NCBI RefSeq assembly: GCF_001649575.2
Contig: NC_051434.1
Coordinates: 17,291,273 to 17,355,272, forward strand
Source of the DNA: Kryptolebias marmoratus
Taxonomy: Eukaryota > Chordata > Actinopteri > Cyprinodontiformes > Rivulidae
Direction of reading: 5' to 3'
DNA length: 64,000 nucleotides
Shown in pieces: positions 36,340 through 48,400 of this stretch. The notes under the pieces were generated by a model. It was not told the DNA's origin. It saw nothing but the letters and a program-made list of their open reading frames with translations, and searched no databases. The stretch's first letter is position 1; each line of letters opens with the position of its first letter. A program made the translations under genes and the position numbers.

Positions 36340-38115
36340 TGTATTTAGGGCCTTATGTATTGAAGCGCACTTATTACTATTTGGTTGTTGATCTTCCCTT
36401 TTCATCATGGGATTCGATTCACTCCTCCTCTCACAGCTTTGAAAAAGCCCAGGCAAAACACATCAAAACACGTGGCTCGATCGGGAATAGACTTGGAGTA
36501 TTGTGGGGTGCAGACACAATTCACCAAAATACTGTGAAAAATTTCCTCCTAGACGACAAGATTTTGGCAAAACAACAGCTCTTGTTGGAGTCTATAGCTC
36601 GGACATACTTCACTGCAGGAACATCATTCAGAGCTTAAATAAGTCGGAGAAAGGTGGATTTTACAGCACCGAACTGGCATTTTGATATCTTAAACTGTGA
36701 CTGAGAAAAAACAAACAAACAATGTTTTATGAATTTTGAAGATTTGATCACAAAACGTTCAACTTAATGTGTGATGATGTCACACATTACCATCCAAGCT
36801 GTCTAAATTTACAAAATTACTTGCTAAGTCTTTCTATTCCCACAAACTTGACACTTTTTAAATGTAATTTATACATCAGATTGTTGGCATTGTTTTCTTG
36901 TACTCTGTTTTCTTTTCAGTGCCATAGGTCTAAAGGTTATCTCTCAATAATGCCTCAAGGTACAGAGTGCACATGCAAGTTTTCACAGATATTCATTGCA
37001 TCTGAAGTCTTCCCTTCATAACTGGAAGACATTGTAGATACGTAAAAATAAAAAAAAAATAAAAAAAGTCCCAGCAGTTCTTGAAGGAATGCATGTTGCC
37101 CGCTGCTTTTCAAAATAAACATTATGGTCAATCTCATACGATATTGTGATAAGTTATGCTCAGAACATGCGCAGCTACCAGCTACCACCACGACACATTT
37201 TAGCTCAATATCTGTAACTCTCACTGAGTTACAGCCAGTTTTGTGCTGGCTAGCGGCAATTAGCTGTGACGGCCATGTTGAATTGGGTTGGCTTTAAAAG
37301 TTAATCAGTTGTAGATGAAGATCTAGTGATTACTTTCTGAGAGCTTCATTAAAATCTATTAAATTGTTCATGAGATATTTTGCTAACAGAGTTCACTCCA
37401 AATAGGTATTGTGAAATTTTCAATGAAGATCTTGTACAATTAGGTAGTGTTGGGTGTCTGCCTCAACTGCTACCATTCCGAATTTTCGGTTAATATTGGT
37501 AAAACTGACAGATCTAATGCCATCATACGTGTTTTTATTTTTAAGGTCAGTTGGCTGTGGCAGCCATCTTGAATTGGGTTGACCACAAACGTTAATCAGT
37601 TGCAGACGTACATCCGATGATTTCCTTTAGCAAGTTTCATTAAAAGTCGCGCAGTAGTCCATGAGATATGTTGGTAACAGACACACACAAACAAGAAAAA
37701 ACATTATCGTCCACCTTGGCCTTTCTGCGGCGGGTGATAATGATGTGCCACGACCAGACACTTCTGGTTCAGAAACTTCTTTAAAATGATTGTTCCTGCA
37801 CAGTGACTTTGTCCGAGGCTTGCTTTCTGCTCCGCAATTCTGACTGCTTGTGGCGTCAGGGAGTGGGACACAGGTGTGTAGTTACCACGGTGACCCTAAT
37901 GAGCCACTGGCAGCAGCTTTAACAGTTCTTTTCATCTTGCTTTCCTTTTTCTTCCCATTCTTATACAGTTTATACATCAAAATACAGATTTTTTTTTAGC
38001 TTAAGTTACTGAAGTAAGTCTTAAATTACTGTTGGGCTTCAGATAAGTTGATGGATGTTGGAATTTCAGACAGTAGCTGCATTGGCACATTTAATTTTCT
38101 TCAGAGGTTTTCTAG
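36340..38115 (+). repeat. Dispersed repeat family 2, copy 3 (interrupted)
   Basis: The left part (36340-37055) carries 'GCTCGGACATACTTCACTGCAGGAAC', 'CCATAGGTCTAAAGGTTATC' and 'ACAGAGTGCACATG'. The right part (37748-38115) resumes with 'GCACAGTGACTTTG', 'GTTACCACGGTGACCCTAATGAGCC' and 'GTTTATACATCAAAATAC'. The gap is filled exactly by Helitron-like copy G, so that element inserted into an older repeat. Confidence 0.65.
37056..37747 (-). mobile_element. Helitron/HINE-like element, copy G (two-unit, both ends)
   Basis: The most complete copy. The left end has the hairpin CAGTTCTTGAAGGAATG followed by CATGTTGCCCGCTGC. The right end is GCGGCGGGTGATAATGATG. The ends are subterminal inverted repeats of each other. 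Two internal units each contain 'GCTGTGRCRGCCATSTTGAATTGGGTTG' wording. No coding capacity. Confidence 0.8.
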
Positions 38116-38329
38116 CTCCAATTACTACCTAATAGGATGCAGAAAAAAGGAAACTGGATAGCTGGATGTAGTGCTGGACTAGCTGATTTGAAAGCTCGAA
38201 CTGGAACCTTTTAACAAGTCTCACTGCAAATTGGTTAAACGTACCTTTCTAACCTGGAGTTACAGTGCTGAGGAATAATATATTATTCTGGGTGGTGCGT
38301 TTAAGGGCAGTGAATAATTAAAAAGTGCA

Positions 38330-38930
38330 GTCATAGCCCAGCACAGAAACACTGCCGTGTAATTCAGCCCAATTCACATGCTCAGTTTCATCTGAAAATT
38401 TCGCCCGTGGCAATGCCTCCAACTCAACCACCCATCACCTCTGAACTAACCAGACGTACCGACTGCAAGACCGACCAGTCGTCTCCCTGACACCGACCCG
38501 GCTCACATGCTTCATTCTAACAATGCGCCTCTCTCCCCTTCAATCATCCGCCCCGGACTGACGAGAGATGAGGTTAACTACAGCTTAAGCCCTACTTCCA
38601 GGAGTCGCCAGGGCCAATTATATCAGCCCTGACAACTCCCTCCCCCCGCCCCCGAACCTGAGCCCCGTGGAGTGGAAAATGCAGTTTCACTGGGGGACAG
38701 AACAGCCTGGAAGTGTCTGGAGCCCGAGCCGAGCACGGGCCAATTTGGCATGCAGAGGTCTGTGGAGAATAAGCCCAATGAAATATATATATGATCTTCT
38801 TCAAACATGCATTGTTCCACGCTGCCGTGGCTCATCAGGCCGCCTCTCTCCAGGTGTCTCCCGGTTTACAGACTGTAGGGAGCAGATGCATCATGATGAA
38901 ATTTATCTCTCCTGTGCAGACATCTGCAGG
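38330..38930. promoter_or_regulatory. CNE-like block 8
   Basis: About 600 bp of GC-balanced unique sequence just past family 2 copy 3. It includes GTGTAATTCAGCCCAATTC, AACAATGCGCC, CAGGGCCAATTATATCAGCC, GGGCCAATTTGGCATGCAG and AATAAGCCCAATGAAATA. Overlapping short open frames on both strands are not convincing genes. Candidate Iroquois regulatory element between irx4 and ndufs6. Confidence 0.35.
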
Positions 38931-39405
38931 AAAAAAAAAACAAAAAACAAAACTGGCCTACGCGTTACAAATAGGAAAGTGCAGCAGAGCAATCATAGAG
39001 CAGTTTATCTTTAAAGTTCACCCAATCATAAATCTAACGTCCCTTCAAAAACAAAAAAAAAAGCTTTAGTTTGCCTTTAATTCCGAGAGCAAAGGGCGTC
39101 TCGTTATACTTCTGTCCTCTCAGTTCAGGAACATGTGCAGGACAGCACTGACCTCTATCTGTCACAGCATGGTACTGCGCAGAATAACATCCAGGTTGTA
39201 CACGTTCTTGTGACAAAAAAACAAAACAATTTTCTGCACACAGAAACACTTATTTATTTTAGCCGAGAACAATCTTGTCTCAGTTTGTTAAAGCAGGCGA
39301 TATCGGGACAAAATGCACTGAAATGAACAGGTGAGGTATAATTTATTAACCAGTACTGTAGTTTGTACAGAGAGGCAGAGGCGAGGGGAGGAGGGGGTTA
39401 ACGTT

Positions 39406-41629
39406 TCAGTGATGATGCTTCTGCTGGAACCGCAGTCCACAGTAGCCACACGTGCCCACTTTTGAGTCCTTGTCCTGCACAAAATCACAAATGAGTTTGG
39501 TTAGCATGCACACGTGTAGAAGTCTTTATCCAGCTCTCGTGTCTTTATATTCTGTTTCAGAAGAACCAAAACTTTCCTTTCGTCGTTTGAAGTGGTCTCA
39601 AACAACAGATCCATCGGCATGCTGAATGATTTCTTTATATCACAGCTGCCATTTATTTCAATTGCTCCTTATGTACTTGATCAATTTCTGAGGAATGTTT
39701 ATTTTTGTCCCTAAAGAACTAGTTAAAAAGCAGCTCGAGCACCAGATCTGGCCTAGAACTGAAACCTCTTTGGTGGAAGAATGACACAATGCTTGTTCGT
39801 TTCCTGTAGCTTCTCCATGTCTGTTTTCTACATTGTTGCATGAGATCAATAGAACTGTTCTACAGGGGGCAGAGAAAACCTGTGATCAAATCACTTCATC
39901 TGTTCTTTGACCTGGTTCTTAGCCCGAGTTAGCACATTGATTTTGATGTACTAGGTGACGTTTTAAACTTTAAAGGATTTTCTCAAGTTCCTAGGACTGA
40001 ATGAAGGGCTGTCACTCCTGCCTTGTAAAGTGCTCAAACTGTATAGTTGACAAGTAGATGTTTACAGGGACGTGTTTTTAGTGTGAAAACACGAAGGTGT
40101 AAAAAGTCTCCATTTAATGATGAATTTGAGACGTTTAAATACCAAAGCGTTCCTCTCGAATGGGCTCTGCTCCAATTATTTCTGACTCTCCAAACTGAGA
40201 TGGCTGCAGGTACGACACTCACCACTGCTATTAACCCCAGATGACACGAGCCCCTACGCTCAGCGATGTTTGATGCGTGCGGGATCTTACCAAGTTTATG
40301 TAAACTTTGGGGTGTCCGAGAGCTCCTCCGCCTCCATCGCAAGACACCACTCTGGTCTCAACGTGTCTCACTGGTTCCTCTGCCACAAGGGCAATGGCGA
40401 AGTTCTTATTCACCTTCACGAAAACAGTTTAAAGTGCTTTTAATTGCCAAATAAAACCCACACAAAACTACGCAGGATAATTTGGATGGTGCGCAAAAAC
40501 AACTGCCCATCCACTTTAACACAAGCCTAAGTAATTCACACATGCTTTCAGCTTTAAAGAGGTAGGTAACTTTATAGGATGCAGAACTGTGTGCCATTAA
40601 TTGTCACTATTCAGTTATAATAATGCATATAATGCATTATTTCCAGATGTGCCCTTTAATAGAGAGTATGTCAGAACTACTGGTGCAGAACTTCAAAGAC
40701 AGATTTCAGAGTATTTTAAGATTCAAATGATTTGATTTGATAAGAGCCACAACATAGTTTTTTTTATTAGACAGTACAATGTACAACACCATACATACGG
40801 CAGATTCACCATGAAGCACTTCAAGCTAAAATATTTTCTGTTCTTTTTTAATAAGGACATACAAAACCCAAAGTAAAATCAAAACAATAGAAAACTGTCC
40901 CTTATATTTGTATTCAACATTGAGCTGTTAGTTGTACATGCAGTCCCACAGCATGATGGAACCTCCACCATGCTGATAAGTAAACTTTAACGCTACAGTC
41001 CTACTGCGCTTTACGTCAGCTCTTTGCCTTTGTTCAAGCATCTTAGCCCTTTTTTGTTTTGGTAAAATAAAAATGAAAAAAAAACAAAAAAAAACAGAAG
41101 GCAGCCTTTTATTGCGTCTTAGTAAATGCATTTCATGTCTCTGAAAAGCTCTACAAAATATATAACTTTAATATAATAACTTGCATTAGCTTCACTTACC
41201 TCTTTTTGTCTCCCAACGAATCTGACTCTCCTCACGTCGTTTTCATCAAACACCTGGGAGTAAAAAAAGTAAAGGTTATACGCTGAGCTAAAGTAAAAAT
41301 GCCCAAGGCAAAATTTCAAATAAAAGATCTTCAAACGATTTGTTACATAAATGCAAAGGAACTTCTAATAAAGAACAGGTAGAGAAGTTGTCCGATAATG
41401 GAGCTACCATCAACATTCAGATTTAGCTAAGGTTAGCAAATACGAATTTTTAGAAAGCAACAACAAAAAAGATTTTACGGCGTACCTGGCCAGTGTGAGT
41501 CACAGGCTCGCCGGCACTTGATACCTCTACACTGTACCGGTGAACAGGTGCTGCAATGGACCTCAGAGGTGAAACCAGCGCCTTAGCATTTCTACTGAAG
41601 GACAGAGCTCTGCCTGCTGCGGCCGCCAT
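39406..41629 (-). CDS. ndufs6: NADH dehydrogenase iron-sulfur protein 6 (complex I 13 kDa subunit)
   Basis: Four coding exons on the minus strand, in coding order: 41629-41486, 41253-41200, 40413-40291 and 39474-39406. They join in frame to 129 codons, close to the mammalian length (124). The basic, alanine-rich N-terminus ([14 protein letters not shown]) suits a mitochondrial targeting peptide. [18 protein letters not shown] and the zinc-binding C-terminus are diagnostic. Predicted zinc ligands are Cys91, His100 (GHPKVYINL), Cys116 and Cys119 (CGYCG). NDUFS6 is an accessory zinc subunit of the complex I N-module in the mitochondrial matrix. A poly(A) signal on the minus strand lies at 39342-39347. 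Intron 2 holds a Tc1 fossil. An in-frame TTG farther upstream was not used because the ATG at 41629 sits in GGCGGCC-rich start context. Confidence 0.95.
40928..40990 (-). pseudogene. Tc1-type transposase fragment in ndufs6 intron 2
   Basis: On the minus strand a short stretch reads '[16 protein letters not shown]', the conserved [11 protein letters not shown] segment of Tc1 transposases. Nothing else of the element is recognisable nearby. Confidence 0.6.
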
Positions 41630-42658
41630 GTTTACAACAGCCTGACCCCGGACAGCCAAGCAAAGAAGGCTCGCATCATAGATGGTAATCCCGGAGTTTT
41701 GCCTGTTAGGTTCGCACTTCCTCTACAACCGCTTACCAACTTTAACAACCTAAATGTTTTATTTTACAAGAATATTATTATTAAATATAACTAAATAGTC
41801 ATGGGTTGTGTTAAAATAGAGTTTTATAAAGCATAAAGAAGCAAATGTTTTCCAAACCAGATGGGAAAACAGCCTGAGAGTCTTAGCTGAGGTAAAAAAA
41901 AAATCTAGAACAACTTTCGGAAAGTCTTCTTCACCCCGGAAGTTGTTCAATTTGCCTCAGCGGCTAATGTAGCACTACTGCGGTCCCTATCGTGGCAAAA
42001 AAAAAACGCTTTATTAAGGGGTAAAGCGCCTGCTTTGAGTATCACAGAACCCCTCGAAAGGTTTGTTGTTATTTTTGGCTTCATTATATGATCCTGTTGT
42101 GCCCCTGGACTAATGTGTGAGCCGTTTTAATGTCCGACTGTAGCACTAGCAGGTCAAACATGATCGTCTCTCGGGTTTGTCCCACAAAAATATATTGTTT
42201 GAGCGCTTAAATATGTTTAAACTATCAAAACATGAACAGGTTGTAATTATACCAGCTCATTAACGGTTTTATTTTGAGGTTAAATTTTAGGACAAGTTGA
42301 CATTAATGTGCGGAAGAAGTTATGAAGTTATATTGTGTTTGGTTGCAGTTTTGTAGATGTTTCCTTTTCAGTTTTCACTTGAAAAACTTCTGACTAATCC
42401 AGAGATTTACTAAGTGTACAATGTTATTTATAAGATAGATAGATGTAATTTATTAATCGCAGCCTAGATTTTGCTTTATTTTTTGCAGCAATAGACCAAA
42501 AATACAATAGACTGAAAAGGATGCAAATCAAACTGTAGTGCTTCAAATAAATAAATAAAACTGGAAAACATGATTTCATCTGTGCATGATGCAATCATAT
42601 GTGGCATATTTTATTGATCGCAAACCTAAAACATATATATGTACTGTTGTCTTTACAG
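41630..42658. promoter_or_regulatory. Divergent ndufs6 / mrpl36 promoter
   Basis: The two start codons are 1,041 bp apart and face away from each other. The same head-to-head order is known for the human pair. mrpl36 has a splice acceptor (TTTACAG, 42652-42658) 11 nt before its ATG. So a noncoding first exon should lie upstream; CGAAAG|GTTTGT at 42060 is one candidate donor. No TATA box is evident. Precise transcription starts are not visible. Confidence 0.55.
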
Positions 42659-42669
42659 CCTCAGATACC

Positions 42670-43026
42670 ATGGCCTCTCTCTTGCTGAAGCACATGGCTG
42701 CATCCCTGACTCGACAAGCGGCCCAGTTGAGCCGTTTGGCTCCCACCTTCTCCACGCCATCAGGAAGTGTGTTCAGATGTCTGAACAGCGCCGCCCCTTG
42801 CCCGCTGCTCCTGTTGACAGCCAGGGTCGCCTCCGTCGTCCCTGCTCAGTGTGGACCGTCTCTGTTGGGTCGGTGTCAGCCTCTTCCCTGCATCCAGCCC
42901 TCCGTGGGGCTGAAAACAAAGTCATCCCTGAAGAAGCGCTGCAAAGACTGTTTCTTCGTTCTACGGAGGGGACGCTTGTACGTTTACTGCAAGACACATC
43001 CCAGACACAAGCAGAGGCAGGGCTGA
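42670..43026 (+). CDS. mrpl36: Mitochondrial large ribosomal subunit protein bL36m
   Basis: The complete CDS lies in one exon and encodes 118 residues. The bacterial-type bL36 core is at the C-terminus, about residues 81-118. Its zinc ribbon is Cys91-x2-Cys94...Cys107...His113, with the family ending HKQRQG. Spacing of the four ligands equals that of bacterial L36. The long N-terminus ([16 protein letters not shown]) is basic and hydroxyl-rich, fitting mitochondrial import. Human MRPL36 is 103 residues, so this leader is somewhat longer. It is a structural protein of the mitoribosome large subunit. AATAAA at 43090-43095 is the likely poly(A) signal. The alternative upstream start in the same frame is excluded by the splice acceptor just before the ATG. 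Confidence 0.95.
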   Translation: MASLLLKHMAASLTRQAAQLSRLAPTFSTPSGSVFRCLNSAAPCPLLLLTARVASVVPAQCGPSLLGRCQPLPCIQPSVGLKTKSSLKKRCKDCFFVLRRGRLYVYCKTHPRHKQRQG

Positions 43027-43089
43027 GCCGTTGGTGTGTTGAGAAATGTGCTTTGGGATTGTGGGTGTTCACAGAAACTGTGCAATCGT

Positions 43090-43095
43090 AATAAA
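43090..43095 (+). terminator. mrpl36: mrpl36 poly(A) signal
   Basis: AATAAA 64 nt after the stop codon. Confidence 0.7.
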
Positions 43096-43409
43096 TTGCC
43101 TGCTGTAAAGTGTTTGTAGTTTTCCAACATAATTCCCCCCCTCCCAGCAATTTCAGCTAAAATTTTTACATTTTTAGCTTCATTGAATGGCAGCAAGTAC
43201 CTTAGCGGGTTTTATCAACTTTAACATAACAGGAAATCATTTTTTGAAATAAAAAGTTCATTAAAAACGTTACCATTTCATAGCATATAGTAATATATTC
43301 TTGAACACTGATGTCTATACAAAAGTACAAAATGACAACCGAAGTGGAAATATAACTGTTTTGGTCCAACCATGAAAATAACATTACACATAGATGTTGC
43401 ACAATCTGT

Positions 43410-43690
43410 TTTTGCTCAGAATGTGTTGTGAATGTTTCTCAGCTACTACCACATCAAATTTTAGCTCAGTGTCTGTAAAACTGACTGAGTTTTAGCCATT
43501 TTTGTGTGGCCGTCGTGAATTGGATCGACTCTGAGAGGTAATCAGTTTTGGATGTACCCACCGGTGATTACTTTCTGGGAATTTCATTAAAATCTTCCAG
43601 TGGTTTATGGAATATTTTGCTAACACAACAGCCAAATGCGTTCACACACAAGTAGCCGTCATTTTTGGCAGCTGGTGATAAACGTTTAAT
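43410..43690 (-). mobile_element. Helitron/HINE-like element, copy H (partial)
   Basis: One internal unit ('CAGCTACTACCACATC', 'GGCCGTCGTGAATTGGATCGACTC', 'GGAATATTTTGCTAACA') and the 5' terminus CAGCTGGTGATAA at about 43670. The hairpin end is missing. Confidence 0.65.
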
Positions 43691-44854
43691 TGGTCTGTAA
43701 GCTGACATCAAATTTCTTTTCTTCACTCTTAGGTAAATTTGTTACGCCAAGCTCGATTCCCATGCATTTGCTTCGCAACGCTCGATATAACCTAGCTATC
43801 TGCACACACAACAAAAAACTACAGCCAAATTAAAACTATTGTTAAACATCAACCAGGGCTAGAACATTTGGTCAAGGTCCTGTAAGGTGATTTGCTGCAT
43901 AATTGAAAACAATCTCATGCTTGAACCCACTCTATTTAAATTAATTCCAAATATTTTGTTTATTCAGAAAGACATCAGTCACCTGTTCAGACAACTGCTT
44001 TTAAAAGTGTCTAAATAAATTACATTTCCAGCACTAACACCATTACCAATGCTATTTTAGAATGTAATGCATTATTCTTCCACAAGAGGACGCCAAAGTC
44101 TTCCCTAAACCCACAATCAGCACTTTAAAGCACACTGACCTCTTTTTAACAGCCTCTTGTCATAGGATAATTTAGTATCTCCTAGACACTTATTCAATAA
44201 TAAAATTTATACCAACATGCCAGGAAAAAAAAGCCCAGTGCACACAACTCCACTGATTTACATTAACTGGCAATGTCTCAGCGAGAAGATGTTTGGCAAC
44301 AAACACTGAGGCTACAGCTGGATCTGCGTTGCTAAAGGTTAATACTTGAGTGCCTTTGTATCACAAAAGTGCCCACTTTACAGAGCACACAACAGAAGGG
44401 TTATTGCAGCTTTTTGTTTTGCTCTAACATCTGAGATTTCCAGTGGGTCTTATCCACCTTTCGACCTGAGAAATGTGAAGCAGACGTACTGGCTGAGAAA
44501 GTTTAGATGCGCGGTAGAGCCGATGAACCGGTCCGCTGTGGGAGTCAGTGACGATCAGCCATCTGTGGCTTTGAAGCATGATGAGGTTTGTTGACACGGA
44601 CACTTGCTGCCGCAGAGAAAGTAAAAGCAGCAGTCAGCAGAAAGTAAAAGGTGGCCCAAACGTGGCCGGAAACGTGACTTTGCATACCTGCTGTGCTTCC
44701 TGAAGCGCCAGTTATCCAGAACACACATTCCTCAGCCTGAGTGAGTGAACAAGGTTCAGGTTTTTATAAAAGCATAGGTGCACACCCGTTTACCCAGGCA
44801 TCTCATAATGCAGCAAAAGAAAAACAAGTTTTCTAGTCAACTATTTATGTTCAT
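43691..44854. other. Intergenic DNA between mrpl36 and lpcat1
   Basis: No gene or repeat was recognised. A frame of 82 codons at 44346-44594 has no known domain. Confidence 0.35.
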
Positions 44855-45165
44855 TGCCTGCTGCCGAAGGTAAAAAGACCAATAATGGTTTTTTTGCCCG
44901 TTTGTCTATAGCGTTAGCAAAATATCTCGTGAATCACTTAACAGATTTTAACAAAACTTCCAGGAAGTTATCACTTTGAACACATCTACAACAGATTAAC
45001 TTTTGAAGTCCATACAATTCAAAATGCCCAGCACAGCTAAGTGATCTTAGTGAACACAGAAGTGGCTATAATCCTGTCAGTTTTAGAGATATCGAGCTAA
45101 AATTTGGCGTTTTAGTAGCTGAGAGTGATTGCCAACCAGTAGTCTGAGAGAGCTAGCTCTCCAGT
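44855..45165 (+). mobile_element. Helitron/HINE-like element, copy I (partial)
   Basis: One unit: 'GCGTTAGCAAAATATCTCGTGAATCAC', 'CAAAATGCCCAGCACAGC', 'GATATCGAGCTAAAATTTGG' and 'GCTGAGAGTGATTGCCAA'. It ends 270 bp upstream of the lpcat1 start codon. Confidence 0.6.
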
Positions 45166-45435
45166 TATCAGCAGTCTTCCTGCATCGTCTTCAATTCAAG
45201 ACAAGGCGTTTGGTTTTATTTTGAAGTTTTAAAACCGGAAGCCACGATCCCTCTTGAATGCGTTCAACTTGACACGCGCGTGTAGAAAACCGCCCTGCTC
45301 CAAGCTCCGCCCACTCGGCACCAACCCTCTCTCCTCCAAGCCTAGGAGCCGCGGAGGGGAAGAAGCTCCAGCGTCACGGGACACCGGAGGGAGAAGTTTG
45401 TCTTCAGTTGTCCCGAGTCTTATAGCGCGTCCAAA

Positions 45436-48400
45436 ATGAAGACGTCGAGCCGTCACCCCTCGGTGGTGGAGAGAAACCCGTTCGTCCACGAGCTGAAGTT
45501 CACCACGGCAGAGAAGATAAAGGTAAGAACTTTAGAGGGAGACTTCCCTTTAAACGTCGCACGTCCTCATTCGGAGACATGTCCAACTATGTGTGGCATG
45601 TTTTGTGCAGTCAACAGAGTCGGAGCGTCAGCTGACAGACATTTTAGTAATGTCCAGTGTGATGTGATACTTCCTGGGAAAATGACATGTAAACATTGTC
45701 CTGAAACCCTGAGGTGCTTTTCCTCACAGGAGCACCACTCTCTAGGAAATGTGCTTGTCTGGACTGGTTGGGGGGGGGAAGCAGGACTCAGTGTAAACAG
45801 TCCAGTAAAAGAAAAAAAAAAAATCATAATTTAATTGCCATTGCCATTTAATTGTAATTGGTATTCCCATTTAAATCATCAGTTGACTGTGGGGTTTGTG
45901 CTATTTCTTCTGTCTTGAATGTAAAAAAACAAATTCCAAAGGCAGAAGATGGCATGAGCACCTGTGCATCCTCACAAGTCAATGTTAGTTTTATTATTTT
46001 ATTTTGACCGGTATGGTTTATTGGTCATCCATTCATCCAGCTGCCATGCTGCCCCACTGTGCTGCACTACCAGCCTTATCTGAAATCTGTGGTGCCAGCT
46101 CCAAACCCGTCTTCCTGTGTGAAGGGCGCGCATCTCAGTCCGCCCCGTTTGCATATCAGCCAGATTAGATTTGCATGAGATTTTTTAAACTGGGCACCTG
46201 CGGACGGTGGGAGTGATGTCCATGGAATACCCCTCTGAGGCTTTTCGTAATTCTCTTAGAAAAGGGGCGACGAAGTGTGTTTGCAGATGGTAAAATTTTT
46301 TTAAAACTGGATGTTTGTCACCAAAAGCAGATGCCGACTCCTTTTCAGCTTCATCCAGGTTTGTGCAGAAAAATAAACTCATTAGTCAGTTAGTGTCTTT
46401 TGGGGTTTTTAGCGATTTAGAGCATCAGTGGCAGAAAATACACATTATGGCCCACTCCCTGGTTTGGATTACTTCATGTTTTAAAGGCAACGAAGCAGCC
46501 AGCGCTGCATGTGACAAACCAACGCTGAATCCTGGTGACAACTGGAAGGTCAGTGGTTCCATCAGCAGCTGCCCCCGATCCTCATGTCAGAGTGTCCACG
46601 CGCAGTTGGACATCTAGCCCCCACACTGTCCAGCCCTACGAATATACGTACAGCTCCAAATTCTTGACTGGATTTGGGGATCTTGACCAGGTCAGTTAAC
46701 CATAACTCGTCAAACATGTTTCGTTGTGCAGGGCCCAGTTTACACTGTGCACATGTATGGGTGTGTTTACGCTTTGGTTTTCTCAGAGGGCGAAAGTCAA
46801 GGCTGAGAATTTAGTGGTGAAACGTGGCCTCTGTAACCCTAACAAATATAGCACATAGAGGCGCTATGATGCTGGTTACTACCCTGACTAGTCAGCTGAT
46901 GATTGTATTACTCTGGATCTGTGCTGTTTTGTCTAAAATGAGTGTCACCTGCATCGTACGCACACATACAATTATGGGTCTGGAGTTGTATTTTATAATA
47001 ATAATAATTAAAAACAACAGATACACACACAAAAAAAAAAAACAAATCAAAACCAAGAGAGTCTTTAGTATTATATTGTGCTTTATTTAATGCAGGTCCT
47101 GTTCACACACAAAATGCTTTCGGTGACAAAAATTAAAATTTCTGAAACAAAATTTCTCACTCTGATATTGATTTATTTTCAGAATGCGTTTCTTGCTTCT
47201 TGAATACAATGACGTGACCAAAAAAACTGCTGTTATTTTACCGTTTTTATTTATTTACTTTTACAACTTCCTCGCTTTATCTCGATCCTGTCAGCAATCT
47301 TTAATTATGTGCTGAAACGTTAAATAACTGAGAGGAAACAGTGAACAGTATTGGGGGTGGAGGGAGAATCTTCTTTCCCCTGTATATATGTTGTCAATGT
47401 AGATGTTCTCGCCACCCAGACAGAGCCATTATCCAGTATTATGTATTATTTTATTTTCTGTTAACTTTCTTGTGAAATTAATTGGCTATACACTGAGAAA
47501 TGATTGTAGTTCTGCAGATATAGTTGCACAATATGATCCTGATTAGCAGGACAGTTGAGAGTGTGTGTGTGTGTGTGTAATGTATTTTCAGTCTGGACAT
47601 TGGTGGGAAACTTTTGTAGGAAACAGGACGAGAAAGGCCCTGTCCACATGGGAAATGGTGTTTTGTGGATATGCAATTTTTATGCATTTATTTATTTTAT
47701 TGTTTCACCCATGAAAACAGTGTTTTAGGAGCACCTAAACTGAGTTCCAGTGCGAGAAAATCCTCAAACGCCACCGTCGTGTTCTCATTTGGACAGCCTA
47801 AACACAACCTTTCGAAAACTATGACGCCATAGTCTCCCTCCTCCTCCCCACCCGCTTCCGCCTCTGCGGCCTGGAAGTGACCATCAGTTGATAATCGCTG
47901 GTGTAAACGGTGAAGCTGATCAATGTGGGTGGCATTAAATAAACTGCATTCATATAGTTTTAGTCTTGCAGATCTTCTGATTAAGCAGGCTTCTCCTTTG
48001 TCATAAACACACTGATGAATTACAAATTTAGTTCTGAAACATAAGGATGAGAAACGTAAATGTGAAATAAAATGTTGGATGTGGACAGCTGTGGCTGAAT
48101 CCTCAGCAGTCAAATCAACGGACCGTCTGCTGTAAATGCTCATCATTAATGCTGCCCAGCTCATCGACTGAAAGAGGCATCGTGTCTGCTTGGAAGCAAG
48201 TTGAAATAAAGTTCTTACTGGAAGTTTAATTAAATTTTTAGGGTTGTAGAGAAATGCAGCAAACTAGAAAGAACTCTGGTATGTATTGTGGACAAAGTCC
48301 TGTTCCTCGTCCCTTTTGTTTTGATAGGCCTAAGGCTCAGACGGGCCTGCTTTATGTCAGAGCAGAAACATTTAAAGGCTCAGCAACTCAGCCCGAATGT

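Noticed and set aside
47697..48164. Minus-strand open frame of 155 codons in lpcat1 intron 1
   Set aside because: Partly covered by a palindromic MITE; no domain and no splice context.
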